Shown one piece after another: positions 1 to 5,491 of a stretch of 7,935 nucleotides of DNA; position 1 is the stretch's first letter, and the number at the start of each line of letters is the position of its first letter. Both the position numbers and the translations under genes were made by a program. The notes below the pieces were generated by a model. It ran no database searches and had not been told where the DNA came from. It saw only the letters and a list, made by a program, of their open reading frames with translations. Origin of the DNA: Firmicutes bacterium UBA7709 (GTDB taxonomy: Bacteria; Bacillota_A; Clostridia; Peptostreptococcales; Anaerovoracaceae); contig DLFX01000075.1 in NCBI GenBank assembly GCA_002482405.1, forward strand, positions 9,804 to 17,738, in the 5' to 3' direction.

Positions 1-503
1 GCAGCGGGGAGATCACCTATTATTCAAAGGACGACATGCCCACTGTGAACGATCTGATGAAGATCGTCCGGTCTTCGTCATCCCTGCCCATATTCATGCC
101 TCCGACCTATTACAACGACCGCTGTTACGTGGACGGCGGGCTGGGCGGGGGGATTCCTCTGGATATCGCCCAAAAGGATGGAATGAAAAGATTTTTCGTC
201 GTCCTGACCAGGGAGAGAGGATATCGGAAAAAGCCCGTCAGGTATAGGGGTTTTTTCAAAACCTATTACCGGCAATATCCCGCGGTAGCCGAAGCTCTCT
301 TGAACCGGCACGCGGCGTATAACCGGATCCTGGACGAACTGGAGGAGTTGGAGAGCGAGGGTAAGGCATACCTTGTCTATCCGGATTCCATGCCTGTATC
401 AAACCGTGAAGTCAATTATCGCAAATTGTCCGAAAGTTATCGACAGGGCTATGAGCAGGGCCGCAGAGATTTACGGAAATGGAAGGAATTCCTGTCGAAG
501 TAG
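1..503 (+). CDS. patatin-like phospholipase family protein, C-terminal part (5' partial)
   Basis: The reading frame is already open at the window edge (first full codon at base 3) and ends at TAG 501-503, so only about 167 C-terminal codons are seen. Patatin-like proteins are serine acyl hydrolases that use a Ser-Asp dyad to cleave acyl esters of lipids. The stretch RSSSSLPIFMPP followed by YVDGGLGGGIPLD is the typical second half of a bacterial patatin domain. The Asp of the DGG motif (codon at 132-134) would be the catalytic Asp. The GxSxG nucleophile and oxyanion loop should lie upstream, outside the window. After the DGG block come a short beta strand (FFVVLTRERGY) and a charged helical tail resembling bacterial YjjU-type proteins. 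No signal peptide or membrane segment is visible in this part. The substrate cannot be told. The family call is fairly secure; the exact function is not. Confidence 0.85.
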   Translation, partial: SGEITYYSKDDMPTVNDLMKIVRSSSSLPIFMPPTYYNDRCYVDGGLGGGIPLDIAQKDGMKRFFVVLTRERGYRKKPVRYRGFFKTYYRQYPAVAEALLNRHAAYNRILDELEELESEGKAYLVYPDSMPVSNREVNYRKLSESYRQGYEQGRRDLRKWKEFLSK

Positions 504-745
504 CATTGTGGATAAGTATTGACGAAAAATGTCGAAGGAGCAGGATAAAGACTGGTATTTCAACGATTGAGTTCTTGAGGGTTTTCCACAGCCCCCTGTG
601 TATATTATTGTATACAATTTATTTACACATGTGGATAATGAGCATAAACCTTAAAAATCAGCCAATCAGGGCTGTTGACAAAATCCGCGGTTTTTCCACT
701 GCCGGCACGTACATTACAACAGGAAAACAATATTTTTTGCAGCAA
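504..745. other. gene-free stretch with a DnaA-box-like cluster
   Basis: No credible gene lies between the patatin stop and the terminator hairpin at 746-785. Two perfect copies of TTATCCACA occur on the minus strand (507-515 and 630-638). Near matches are TTTTCCACA on plus (582-590) and ATATACACA on minus (597-605). Weaker ones, with two mismatches, are TTGTCAACA on minus (673-681) and TTTTCCACT on plus (692-700). The stretch 601-629 is AT-rich and contains a 12-bp palindrome, and CACAG/CTGTG at 587-600 could form a small hairpin. DnaA recognises TTATNCACA, so this may bind DnaA. Both flanking genes point toward it and no dnaA, dnaN or rpmH is nearby, so a titration or regulatory cluster seems likelier than the main origin. 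Confidence 0.5.
607..618. repeat. perfect 12-bp palindrome ATTGTATACAAT
   Basis: The sequence equals its own reverse complement over 12 bases and sits inside the AT-rich core of the DnaA-box-like cluster, between boxes at 597-605 and 630-638. Its TTGTATACAA core resembles operators of GntR-family regulators of the FadR/FCD type. No GntR gene is in the window, so this is only a resemblance. Confidence 0.4.
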
Positions 746-785
746 AAAGCGACCCAAATCGATCGAAACCGGATTGAGTCGCTTT
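746..785. terminator. bidirectional rho-independent terminator between patatin and ferredoxin genes
   Basis: AAAGCGAC (746-753) pairs perfectly with GTCGCTTT (778-785). Inside, AATC (757-760) can pair with GATT (772-775). On plus the stem is followed by a T-rich tail (TTTCTTTGTTTT), and on minus by TTTTT from the A-run at 744-748. It lies 38 nt past the ferredoxin stop and is the first good terminator after the patatin gene, so it probably serves both converging genes. Confidence 0.7.
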
Positions 786-823
786 CTTTGTTTTACGGAA
801 AGGCTTTTTTTCTATTATCGCAT

Positions 824-1012
824 TTATTCTACCGTGATTACGGAAACGGGGCAGCTCTCGGCAGCTTCCTTCGCGGAGTCCTCGGCGCCGGAAGGCACGT
901 CCTCTGTGATTACTTCTGCCAGGCCGTCGTCTGCCATCTGAAACACTTCCGGACAGATTGACGGACAGAGCCCACAGCCAATACAGCCTGAACGATCAAT
1001 TGATGCTTTCAT
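824..1012 (-). CDS. small single [4Fe-4S] ferredoxin
   Basis: This 62-residue soluble protein should be a cytoplasmic electron carrier for anaerobic redox enzymes. It carries C10-x2-C13-x2-C16 (CIGCGLC) with the fourth ligand at C54 in SCP, the single-cluster pattern of Thermotoga and Desulfovibrio type ferredoxins. The usual acidic middle (EVFQMADDG) and C-terminal VSVITV strand are present. C20 remains, but its usual disulfide partner near residue 43 is absent. The ATG at 1012 is preceded by AGGAGG (1021-1026) with 8 nt spacing, so the start is secure. The gene is monocistronic or follows the cupin gene on the same strand 141 bp away. Its electron partners are not shown by the context. Confidence 0.92.
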   Translation of the reverse strand: MKASIDRSGCIGCGLCPSICPEVFQMADDGLAEVITEDVPSGAEDSAKEAAESCPVSVITVE

Positions 1013-1086
1013 AATATTTTCCTCCTATTTCAATTTTTAAAATTTGTCAAAACTTCCGATATATAATTTGGGTTATTATCTCTTCT

Positions 1087-1092
1087 ATTATA
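1087..1092 (-). promoter_or_regulatory. possible -10 box of the ferredoxin promoter
   Basis: A perfect TATAAT lies on the minus strand about 75 nt upstream of the ferredoxin start. No good -35 hexamer sits 16-18 nt further upstream (TGAATG is the nearest), so the promoter would be weak or need an activator. Confidence 0.3.
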
Positions 1093-1127
1093 CCGCCTTT
1101 CGGCATAATCATTCACCGATTTGCCAT

Positions 1128-1153
1128 AAGCCGGAAGGTCGGCGTGCCGGCTT
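1128..1153. terminator. hairpin immediately after the cupin stop, possible weak terminator
   Basis: AAGCCGG (1128-1134) and CCGGCTT (1147-1153) form a perfect 7-bp stem with a 12-nt loop that begins right after the cupin stop codon. On the minus strand, the direction of the cupin transcript, the stem is followed by ATGGC and not by a T-run. Termination may therefore be incomplete and the transcript may continue into the ferredoxin gene. Confidence 0.4.
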
Positions 1154-1489
1154 TTAAAACACTACGGTCAGCATGAACTTCATGGGCTCCGGCGCAAAGA
1201 CAGCGTGAGGTACTTCCGCCGGCATTACGATGGTCTCTCCCGCTTTAACGCTGTATTTATCGCCTCCGATAGTGATTTCCGCCTGCCCGTCGAGCACATA
1301 GACCATGGCGTCGCCGTGAGAGGAATGGGTGCTGATCTCTTCTCCCTGATCAAAGGAAAACAAGGTCAGGCTTACGCTGGGATTCTGGACGAGAGTTTTG
1401 CTGACCACCTGCCCGTCCTGGTAGGATACCAGGCCTGCAAGGCTCTGGACTTTCGCCGCCTCAATATTTTTTAAAATTTTATTGCTCAT
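1154..1489 (-). CDS. small single-domain cupin protein
   Basis: This 111-residue protein has one conserved beta-barrel (cupin) domain spanning roughly residues 35-110. Cupin motif 1 is seen around H55 and H58 (STHSSHGDAMVYVLDGQAEI), and motif 2 as AGETIVMPAEVPHAVFAP with H95. H55, H58 and H95 are plausible metal ligands; the glutamate usual in motif 1 is not in its standard place, which is common in this small cupin group. There is no signal peptide. Such proteins are often described as cupin_2 domain proteins of unknown substrate, so I give no enzymatic role. The start ATG at 1489 has GAGGGG at 1495-1500 with 5 nt spacing. It is divergent from pyrG and upstream of the ferredoxin gene on the same strand. 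Confidence 0.88.
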   Translation of the reverse strand: MSNKILKNIEAAKVQSLAGLVSYQDGQVVSKTLVQNPSVSLTLFSFDQGEEISTHSSHGDAMVYVLDGQAEITIGGDKYSVKAGETIVMPAEVPHAVFAPEPMKFMLTVVF

Positions 1490-1572
1490 TGTATCCCCTC
1501 TTTCTATCTTTCATAATAACGTATTAACTTTACTTTCTGATGGAATCATATCATAGAAGGAAAAATGAACTT

Positions 1573-1586
1573 GTTGCACATGCAAC
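1573..1586. promoter_or_regulatory. operator-like palindrome GTTGCA-ca-TGCAAC upstream of the cupin gene
   Basis: Two perfect 6-bp arms are separated by 2 bp. The site falls where the -35 box of a cupin promoter with TATGAT at 1550-1555 would be, and no good -35 exists there. That fits an activator or repressor site, but the binding protein is not recognisable. Confidence 0.4.
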
Positions 1587-1641
1587 GGAAAAAATGAATT
1601 TATTGTCGTCCAAAAAAGTTTGTTCATTTGCGGGAAAATGC

Positions 1642-1671
1642 TGGACATATTTATCGGAGATATGGTAAAAT
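1642..1671 (+). promoter_or_regulatory. candidate sigma-A promoter of pyrG
   Basis: TGGACA (1642-1647) and TAAAAT (1666-1671) each differ from consensus by one base and are separated by 18 bp. Transcription would start near 1678, giving a leader of about 210 nt before the pyrG start. Confidence 0.5.
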
Positions 1672-1735
1672 TGTGCGATAAGAAAGATAGAAAAATTAAA
1701 TATTGGAAGCTATCGTGAATGAATAGGGACGGTCA

Positions 1736-1765
1736 TTTGGTGGGGCTTTTTATCCTACACCCAAA
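1736..1765 (+). promoter_or_regulatory. hairpin in the pyrG leader, possible attenuator element
   Basis: TTTGGTGGGG (1736-1745) can pair with CCTACACCCAAA (1754-1765), allowing one bulged C, one mismatch and a G-U pair; the loop is T-rich. A run of T (1779-1790) begins only about 14 nt after the stem, too far for a standard terminator. Leader-controlled pyrG is known in Firmicutes, but the GGGC transcript start typical of that CTP mechanism is not obvious here. Confidence 0.25.
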
Positions 1766-1874
1766 AGATCGATTCTTATTTTTTTGTTTTGCAGGCAGAA
1801 TCAGCAAATCATATTTTGCGGTTTTGCCGCATATGTTCGCCGGCAATTCGCGATATCCATTGAGGCGGGCTTGT

Positions 1875-1887
1875 AAAGGAGAGGTGG
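1875..1887 (+). promoter_or_regulatory. ribosome binding site deciding the GTG start of pyrG
   Basis: A long Shine-Dalgarno region, AAAGGAGAGGTGG, ends 4 nt before GTG at 1892; its AAAGGAG part is 10 nt away. The GTG two bases earlier (1890) runs straight into TGA, so 1892 is the usable start. Confidence 0.75.
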
Positions 1888-1891
1888 TAGT

Positions 1892-3502
1892 GTGACGACG
1901 AAATTTATTTTTGTTACGGGAGGCGTTGTATCTGGATTAGGAAAGGGCATAACCGCCGCTTCGCTGGGCAGATTGCTGAAGGCGAGAGGTTTTAAAGTTG
2001 CGGCTCAGAAGCTGGATCCGTATATCAATGTTGATCCTGGAACCATGAGCCCGTATCAACACGGAGAAGTCTATGTAACGGAGGATGGCGCGGAAACCGA
2101 CCTGGATCTGGGTCATTATGAGCGTTTTATCGATGAGGATCTAAACCGGTACTCCAACCTTACGACGGGAAAGGTCTACTGGAATGTTCTGTCCAAGGAG
2201 CGGGCCGGGGAATACCTCGGAAGCACCGTTCAGGTGATTCCCCATATCACCAATGAAATTAAGAAATTTATCTATTCGGTTGGAACCGTTGAGGAGAAAA
2301 TCCATGCGGATATTGTAATTACCGAAATCGGCGGCACTACCGGCGATATCGAAAGCCAGCCGTTCCTTGAAGCCATCCGGCAGGTTTCTCTCGAAGCGGG
2401 AAAGGAAAACTGTCTGTTCATTCATGTTACGCTGGTACCGTACATCAAAAGTTCCGGGGAGCATAAATCCAAGCCAACCCAGCATTCCGTCAAGGAGCTG
2501 AGGGCTATGGGGATTTCACCGGACATCATCGTAACCCGGTCCGACGAACCCATCGAGGAGGATATCAAGCAGAAGATATCCCTGTTTTGTAATGTAAAAC
2601 CGGACTGCGTCATTGAAAATATGACGGTTCCGATTCTGTATGAAGCTCCGCTGATGCTGGAAGAGAGCAATTTTTCCGAGATCGTCTGCCGCGAGCTGTC
2701 CCTTCCGAACCGCCCCGGTGATATGAGCGACTGGATCGCTATGCTGGATCGCGTCAGAAAAAGGGACAAGTCTGTCAGGATCGCAATCGTAGGGAAATAT
2801 GTGAGGCTCCACGATGCGTATCTGTCCGTTGCGGAAGCTTTGAACCATGCCGGATATGAAAACGGATGCATCGTTGAGATCAAGTGGGTCGATTCGGAAG
2901 ACGTCTCAGAAGATACCGCGGCGGCGCTTCTGGGAGACTGCCAGGGGATCCTTGTCCCCGGCGGATTCGGAGACCGGGGGATCGCCGGCAAGATCATCGC
3001 CGCCGGATATGCGCGGGAAAACAACATCCCTTATCTGGGGATATGCCTGGGAATGCAGATCGCGGTGATCGAGTTTGCCCGGAAGAAGCTGCATCTGGAT
3101 GACGCCGATTCCAGTGAATTCAACCCTGACGGTCCCCATTCTGTAATAGATTTCATGCCGGATCAGTACGGCGATATTCCAAAGGGAGGCACCATGCGCC
3201 TTGGCGCCTACCCCTGCAGGATCAAAGCGGGGACCATGATGGAGAAGGCCTATGGAAAAGAGCTTATTCAGGAGCGCCACCGCCATAGGTATGAGTTCAA
3301 CAACGAATACCGTGACAGGATAGAAGCGCAGGGGATGGTCATTACCGGCACTTCTCCCGACGGCCGGCTGGTAGAAGCTGTTGAGATTCCGGAAAACGAC
3401 TTCTTTGTGGGAGTTCAGTACCATCCGGAGTTCAAGAGCAGGCCCAATCAGGCCCATCCGTTATTCAGAGAGTTTGTAAAGTCAGCTTTATTCAGCAAAT
3501 AA
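1892..3502 (+). CDS. pyrG: CTP synthase (glutamine-hydrolysing)
   Basis: CTP synthase makes CTP from UTP, ATP and glutamine-derived ammonia, the last step of cytidine nucleotide synthesis in the cytoplasm. The 536-residue length is normal for the family. The N-terminal synthase domain (about 1-265) opens with [13 protein letters not shown] (P-loop near 10-19) and carries the [13 protein letters not shown] block at 143-155 and TRSD at 215-218. The C-terminal class I glutamine amidotransferase domain (about 295-535) has [10 protein letters not shown], the nucleophile C385 in GICLGMQ, and the H511/E513 pair in [22 protein letters not shown] (463-474) is the family signature before it. All key residues are intact. 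The start is GTG with a strong ribosome binding site. The downstream oxidoreductase gene begins 16 nt after the stop, so the two are probably co-transcribed. Confidence 0.98.
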   Translation: MTTKFIFVTGGVVSGLGKGITAASLGRLLKARGFKVAAQKLDPYINVDPGTMSPYQHGEVYVTEDGAETDLDLGHYERFIDEDLNRYSNLTTGKVYWNVLSKERAGEYLGSTVQVIPHITNEIKKFIYSVGTVEEKIHADIVITEIGGTTGDIESQPFLEAIRQVSLEAGKENCLFIHVTLVPYIKSSGEHKSKPTQHSVKELRAMGISPDIIVTRSDEPIEEDIKQKISLFCNVKPDCVIENMTVPILYEAPLMLEESNFSEIVCRELSLPNRPGDMSDWIAMLDRVRKRDKSVRIAIVGKYVRLHDAYLSVAEALNHAGYENGCIVEIKWVDSEDVSEDTAAALLGDCQGILVPGGFGDRGIAGKIIAAGYARENNIPYLGICLGMQIAVIEFARKKLHLDDADSSEFNPDGPHSVIDFMPDQYGDIPKGGTMRLGAYPCRIKAGTMMEKAYGKELIQERHRHRYEFNNEYRDRIEAQGMVITGTSPDGRLVEAVEIPENDFFVGVQYHPEFKSRPNQAHPLFREFVKSALFSK

Positions 3503-3518
3503 AACAGGAGGATAAAAT

Positions 3519-4865
3519 ATGGAAACGAAACAATTAGATCCGGCGGTCCCTAAAACCGTGAAAAAGTGGAAGTGCCTCGTTTGCGGCTATGAAGCCGAAG
3601 GCCCTGAACCACCTGAATCCTGCCCCGTATGCGGCGTCGGACCGGACCAGTTTGAAGAGATCGCGTCTGCCGAAACGGAATTTGTTTCCGAAAAAGCGGA
3701 GCGCTTTATCATTATCGGCAACGGCGCGGCGGGAACCACGGCCTGTGAAGAGATCAGAAAGCGGAACAGGAATTGCAGCATCGAAATCATATCGACGGAA
3801 GACGTCGTAGGCTATAACCGCCCGATGCTTACAAAGGGCATTTTGTCGGAGGTCGCCCCCGGCGATTTCTATATCAAACCCGAGGAATGGTATCGGGAAA
3901 ACAACATCAAGCTGACCCTGGGCGTTACGGTAAGGGAAATCCGGAAGGACTCCGGGGAAATCGTTCTGGACAACGGGGAAACCAGGAAATACGATAAACT
4001 GATTCTGGCTACCGGAGCCGAGGCGTTTATTCCTCCCATCAAAGGAGCCGATCAACAGGGCGTCACCGCGATTCGTTCGCTGGAAAGCGTAAAAAAGCTG
4101 AAGGAGCTTCTGAAGCAGGTGAATAAAGCGGTAGTTATCGGCGGCGGAATTTTGGGGCTGGAAGCCGCCTGGGAGTTGAAACAGGCGGGCAAAGAGGTTA
4201 CCGTCATCGAGCAGTCGCCGAACATCATGGGAAAACAGCTGGATGAAAAAGGTTCCGCGCTGCTGAAGGCCGCCACCGAAAAATCCGGAATCCAGGTGAT
4301 CACAGGCAAGGCAATAGAAGAGATCACAGGCGATGGGAAAGCGACGGGCGTAAAGCTTGCGGACGGAACCTTTGCAGACGGAGAGTTGATCATCCTTTCC
4401 ACGGGAGTGCGCCAGAACATCGGGCTTGCGGCGGATGCGGGACTCGCAACGGGCCGTTCCATCAAGGTCAACGACAGGATGGAGACCACCGCGGAAAATA
4501 TTTATGCCTGCGGCGACTGCGCCGAATACAACGGAGTGAACTATGCGATCTGGGGCCAGGCTGTGGAGATGGGAAAGGCGGCGGGGATCAACGCCGTAGG
4601 AGATGAATACAAATATGAAGCCTTTATTCCGTCCAATGCGTTTACCGGCATGGGGACGGCCCTGTTTGCAGTGGGGGATAACGGCAAAGACCCGGAAAAG
4701 AACTACGAGGACATCGAGGTTTACGACAGCGTGAAGAACACCTATGAAAAACTGTATTTCGTGGACGACAAGTTCTGCGGCGGCATTCTTCTGGGCGATG
4801 TGTCAAAATCCGCCAGGTTATTGGAGGCCTACAAGAACCAGTCTCCCATGGCGGAATTTCAATAG
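3519..4865 (+). CDS. rubredoxin-like domain fused to FAD-dependent NAD(P)H oxidoreductase
   Basis: A 448-residue flavoprotein. Residues 17-50 form a rubredoxin-like iron site: C19-x2-C22, a 12-residue spacer, then C35-x2-C38 (WKCLVCGY, ESCPVCGVG). The short spacer is that of the rubrerythrin tail domain and not of free rubredoxin. The rest is a pyridine nucleotide-disulfide oxidoreductase fold: FAD-binding IIGNGAAG (65-72), ATG at 165-167, NAD(P)-binding GGGILGLE (208-215), and the second FAD motif YACGDCAEY (329-337). A C-terminal domain follows, as in NADH:rubredoxin reductases. It probably passes electrons from NAD(P)H via FAD to its own iron site or to a partner in oxygen or peroxide defence. 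The partner is not shown. AGGAGG (3506-3511) stands 7 nt before the ATG. It lies 16 nt behind pyrG and ends at a strong terminator. CGDC (331-334) has two Cys but is at the FAD motif, so it should not be read as an active disulfide. Confidence 0.9.
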   Translation: METKQLDPAVPKTVKKWKCLVCGYEAEGPEPPESCPVCGVGPDQFEEIASAETEFVSEKAERFIIIGNGAAGTTACEEIRKRNRNCSIEIISTEDVVGYNRPMLTKGILSEVAPGDFYIKPEEWYRENNIKLTLGVTVREIRKDSGEIVLDNGETRKYDKLILATGAEAFIPPIKGADQQGVTAIRSLESVKKLKELLKQVNKAVVIGGGILGLEAAWELKQAGKEVTVIEQSPNIMGKQLDEKGSALLKAATEKSGIQVITGKAIEEITGDGKATGVKLADGTFADGELIILSTGVRQNIGLAADAGLATGRSIKVNDRMETTAENIYACGDCAEYNGVNYAIWGQAVEMGKAAGINAVGDEYKYEAFIPSNAFTGMGTALFAVGDNGKDPEKNYEDIEVYDSVKNTYEKLYFVDDKFCGGILLGDVSKSARLLEAYKNQSPMAEFQ

Positions 4866-4872
4866 GATTAAA

Positions 4873-4913
4873 AAAAGTGCAGCAATCAATTGAGTTGATT
4901 GAACTGCACTTTT
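4873..4913. terminator. strong bidirectional terminator between the oxidoreductase gene and spoIIID
   Basis: AAAAGTGCAG (4873-4882) pairs with CTGCACTTTT (4904-4913), and CAATCAA (4883-4889) with TTGATTG (4895-4901). Only AA is bulged, and the loop is 5 nt. T-rich tails exist on both strands (TTTTATTTTATTTT on plus, a run of T from the A-run at 4870-4876 on minus). It stops the pyrG-oxidoreductase transcript and the convergent spoIIID transcript. Confidence 0.92.
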
Positions 4914-4926
4914 ATTTTATTTTCCG

Positions 4927-5175
4927 TTAACGGCCTTTATACTTCTGCTGTGTGGCAAGACCGCCCCTAATATGGCGTTCCGCCTTATTATTATCTAAAA
5001 CGGTCTTGACCTCGTGGGCCAAACCTGGGTTTATCTCAAGCAGCCTTTCAGTAATATCCTTGTGGACTGTGGATTTGGATACCCGAAACTTTTTAGCGGC
5101 TGCCCGAACCGTCGAGTTGGTCTCGAGTATGTATCTGGCGAGTTCCAGCACCCGCTCTTCTATGTAATCCTTCAT
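4927..5175 (-). CDS. spoIIID: stage III sporulation transcriptional regulator SpoIIID
   Basis: SpoIIID is a small DNA-binding protein that, with sigma-E, switches genes on and off in the mother cell of a sporulating bacterium. The 82-residue product has the family pattern throughout: MKDYIEERVLELARYI at the start, a helix-turn-helix around residues 20-45 (TVRAAAKKF, VSKSTVHKDITERL), EINPGLAHEVKTVL at 47-60, and the basic tail HIRGGLATQQKYK used in DNA contact. The Bacillus protein is slightly longer at the C-terminus. ATG at 5175 follows GAAGGTGGTGA (5186-5196). Common partners seen elsewhere (spoIIQ, mreB/mbl) are not adjacent; the gene is alone here, convergent with the oxidoreductase gene and divergent from argC. 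It implies that the organism has, or descends from, a spore former. Confidence 0.96.
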   Translation of the reverse strand: MKDYIEERVLELARYILETNSTVRAAAKKFRVSKSTVHKDITERLLEINPGLAHEVKTVLDNNKAERHIRGGLATQQKYKGR

Positions 5176-5290
5176 ATTTTAGATTTCACCACCTTCATAT
5201 ATTTGTGCATTACTTTGTTCCTGGCTTTCACCAAATAGCCCCGGTTGACAAGGGTCTGCACGCCGGAGGCTATCAAATTTCTTTACAACA

Positions 5291-5319
5291 TATATATGTA
5301 GGACGAGACAGCGATATGC
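5291..5319 (-). promoter_or_regulatory. candidate sigma-E-dependent promoter of spoIIID
   Basis: On the minus strand GCATATC (5319-5313) resembles the sigma-E -35 element GCATATT, and CATATATA (5298-5291) resembles the -10 element CATACAAT. The spacer is 14 nt, as expected for sigma-E. spoIIID is transcribed by sigma-E in Bacillus subtilis. The leader would be about 110 nt. Confidence 0.5.
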
Positions 5320-5355
5320 GGAAAAATGTTTTCTTTGATAACATGCGGAGGTGGC

Positions 5356-5404
5356 TGCCAGGCATATTTCCTCTTCAGGTCTTCCGGGGGAATACCCCCT
5401 GGCA
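5356..5404. repeat. GC-rich inverted repeats of unknown role
   Basis: TGCCAGG (5356-5362) is matched perfectly by CCTGGCA (5398-5404). Between them GGGGG-AATA-CCCCC (5386-5399) forms a tight hairpin that shares two C with the outer pairing, so the two structures exclude each other. There is no T tail and no gene that would use it as terminator. Confidence 0.4.
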
Positions 5405-5449
5405 CGGCGCTGATTGAAAATAGCATTGAAAGCATGCATTAAGGGAAGG

Positions 5450-5463
5450 TGAATAAAAATGCA
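5450..5463 (+). promoter_or_regulatory. ARG box 1 (ArgR/AhrC operator)
   Basis: TGAATAAAAATGCA matches the Bacillus-type ARG box, an imperfect palindrome of the form TGAAT-AT-rich-ATNCA bound by the arginine repressor. It sits 28 bp before the -35 of the argC promoter. Confidence 0.8.
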
Positions 5464-5469
5464 TTTAAG

Positions 5470-5483
5470 TTAATAAATATTCA
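5470..5483 (+). promoter_or_regulatory. ARG box 2 (ArgR/AhrC operator)
   Basis: TTAATAAATATTCA differs from TGAATWWWWATTCA by one base. Its centre is 20 bp from that of box 1, two helical turns, the spacing seen for paired ARG boxes bound by one ArgR hexamer. It ends 8 bp before the argC -35 box. Confidence 0.75.
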
Positions 5484-5491
5484 AAAAGTCG

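Larger units (their letters stand above)
1501..1693. repeat. 12-bp inverted repeat bracketing the divergent promoters
   Basis: TTTCTATCTTTC at 1501-1512 is the exact reverse complement of GAAAGATAGAAA at 1682-1693. One arm lies just upstream of the cupin ribosome binding site and the other near the expected start of the pyrG transcript. Both divergent transcripts would therefore carry the same purine-rich word. It could be a shared regulatory element or chance in low-complexity DNA. Confidence 0.5.
1490..1891. other. divergent spacer between the cupin gene and pyrG
   Basis: This AT-rich 400-bp stretch holds no credible gene. On the cupin side, two overlapping TATGAT-like boxes (minus, 1545-1555) could serve as -10 elements. 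A palindrome at 1573-1586 and repeats of an AAATGAAC-like motif follow. On the pyrG side are a candidate promoter (1642-1671), a G-rich/C-rich hairpin (1736-1765), a T-rich tract (1779-1790) and a GCGG/CCGC hairpin (1810-1835) just before the ribosome binding site. Confidence 0.6.

Noticed and set aside
504..745. Main chromosomal origin oriC
   Set aside because: No dnaA, dnaN, rpmH or rnpA is adjacent, flanking genes converge on the cluster, and no DnaA-trio array is evident. It is kept only as a DnaA-box-like cluster.
479..961. 160-codon open frame on plus after the patatin gene
   Set aside because: It runs through the DnaA-box cluster and the terminator and lies antisense to the ferredoxin gene. 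It has no ribosome binding site or known motif.
1043..1048. TTGACA on minus as -35 box of the ferredoxin promoter
   Set aside because: A -10 box at normal spacing would fall on the ribosome binding site (AGGAGG).
2422..3027. 201-codon open frame on minus inside pyrG
   Set aside because: It is antisense to a complete, conserved CTP synthase. Ser/Pro-rich low-quality translation of this kind is typical of shadow frames.
5179..5439. 86-codon open frame on minus upstream of spoIIID
   Set aside because: Its composition (Arg, Cys, Gln rich) is atypical, it has no family resemblance, and the frame spans the sigma-E-like promoter and GC-rich repeats.
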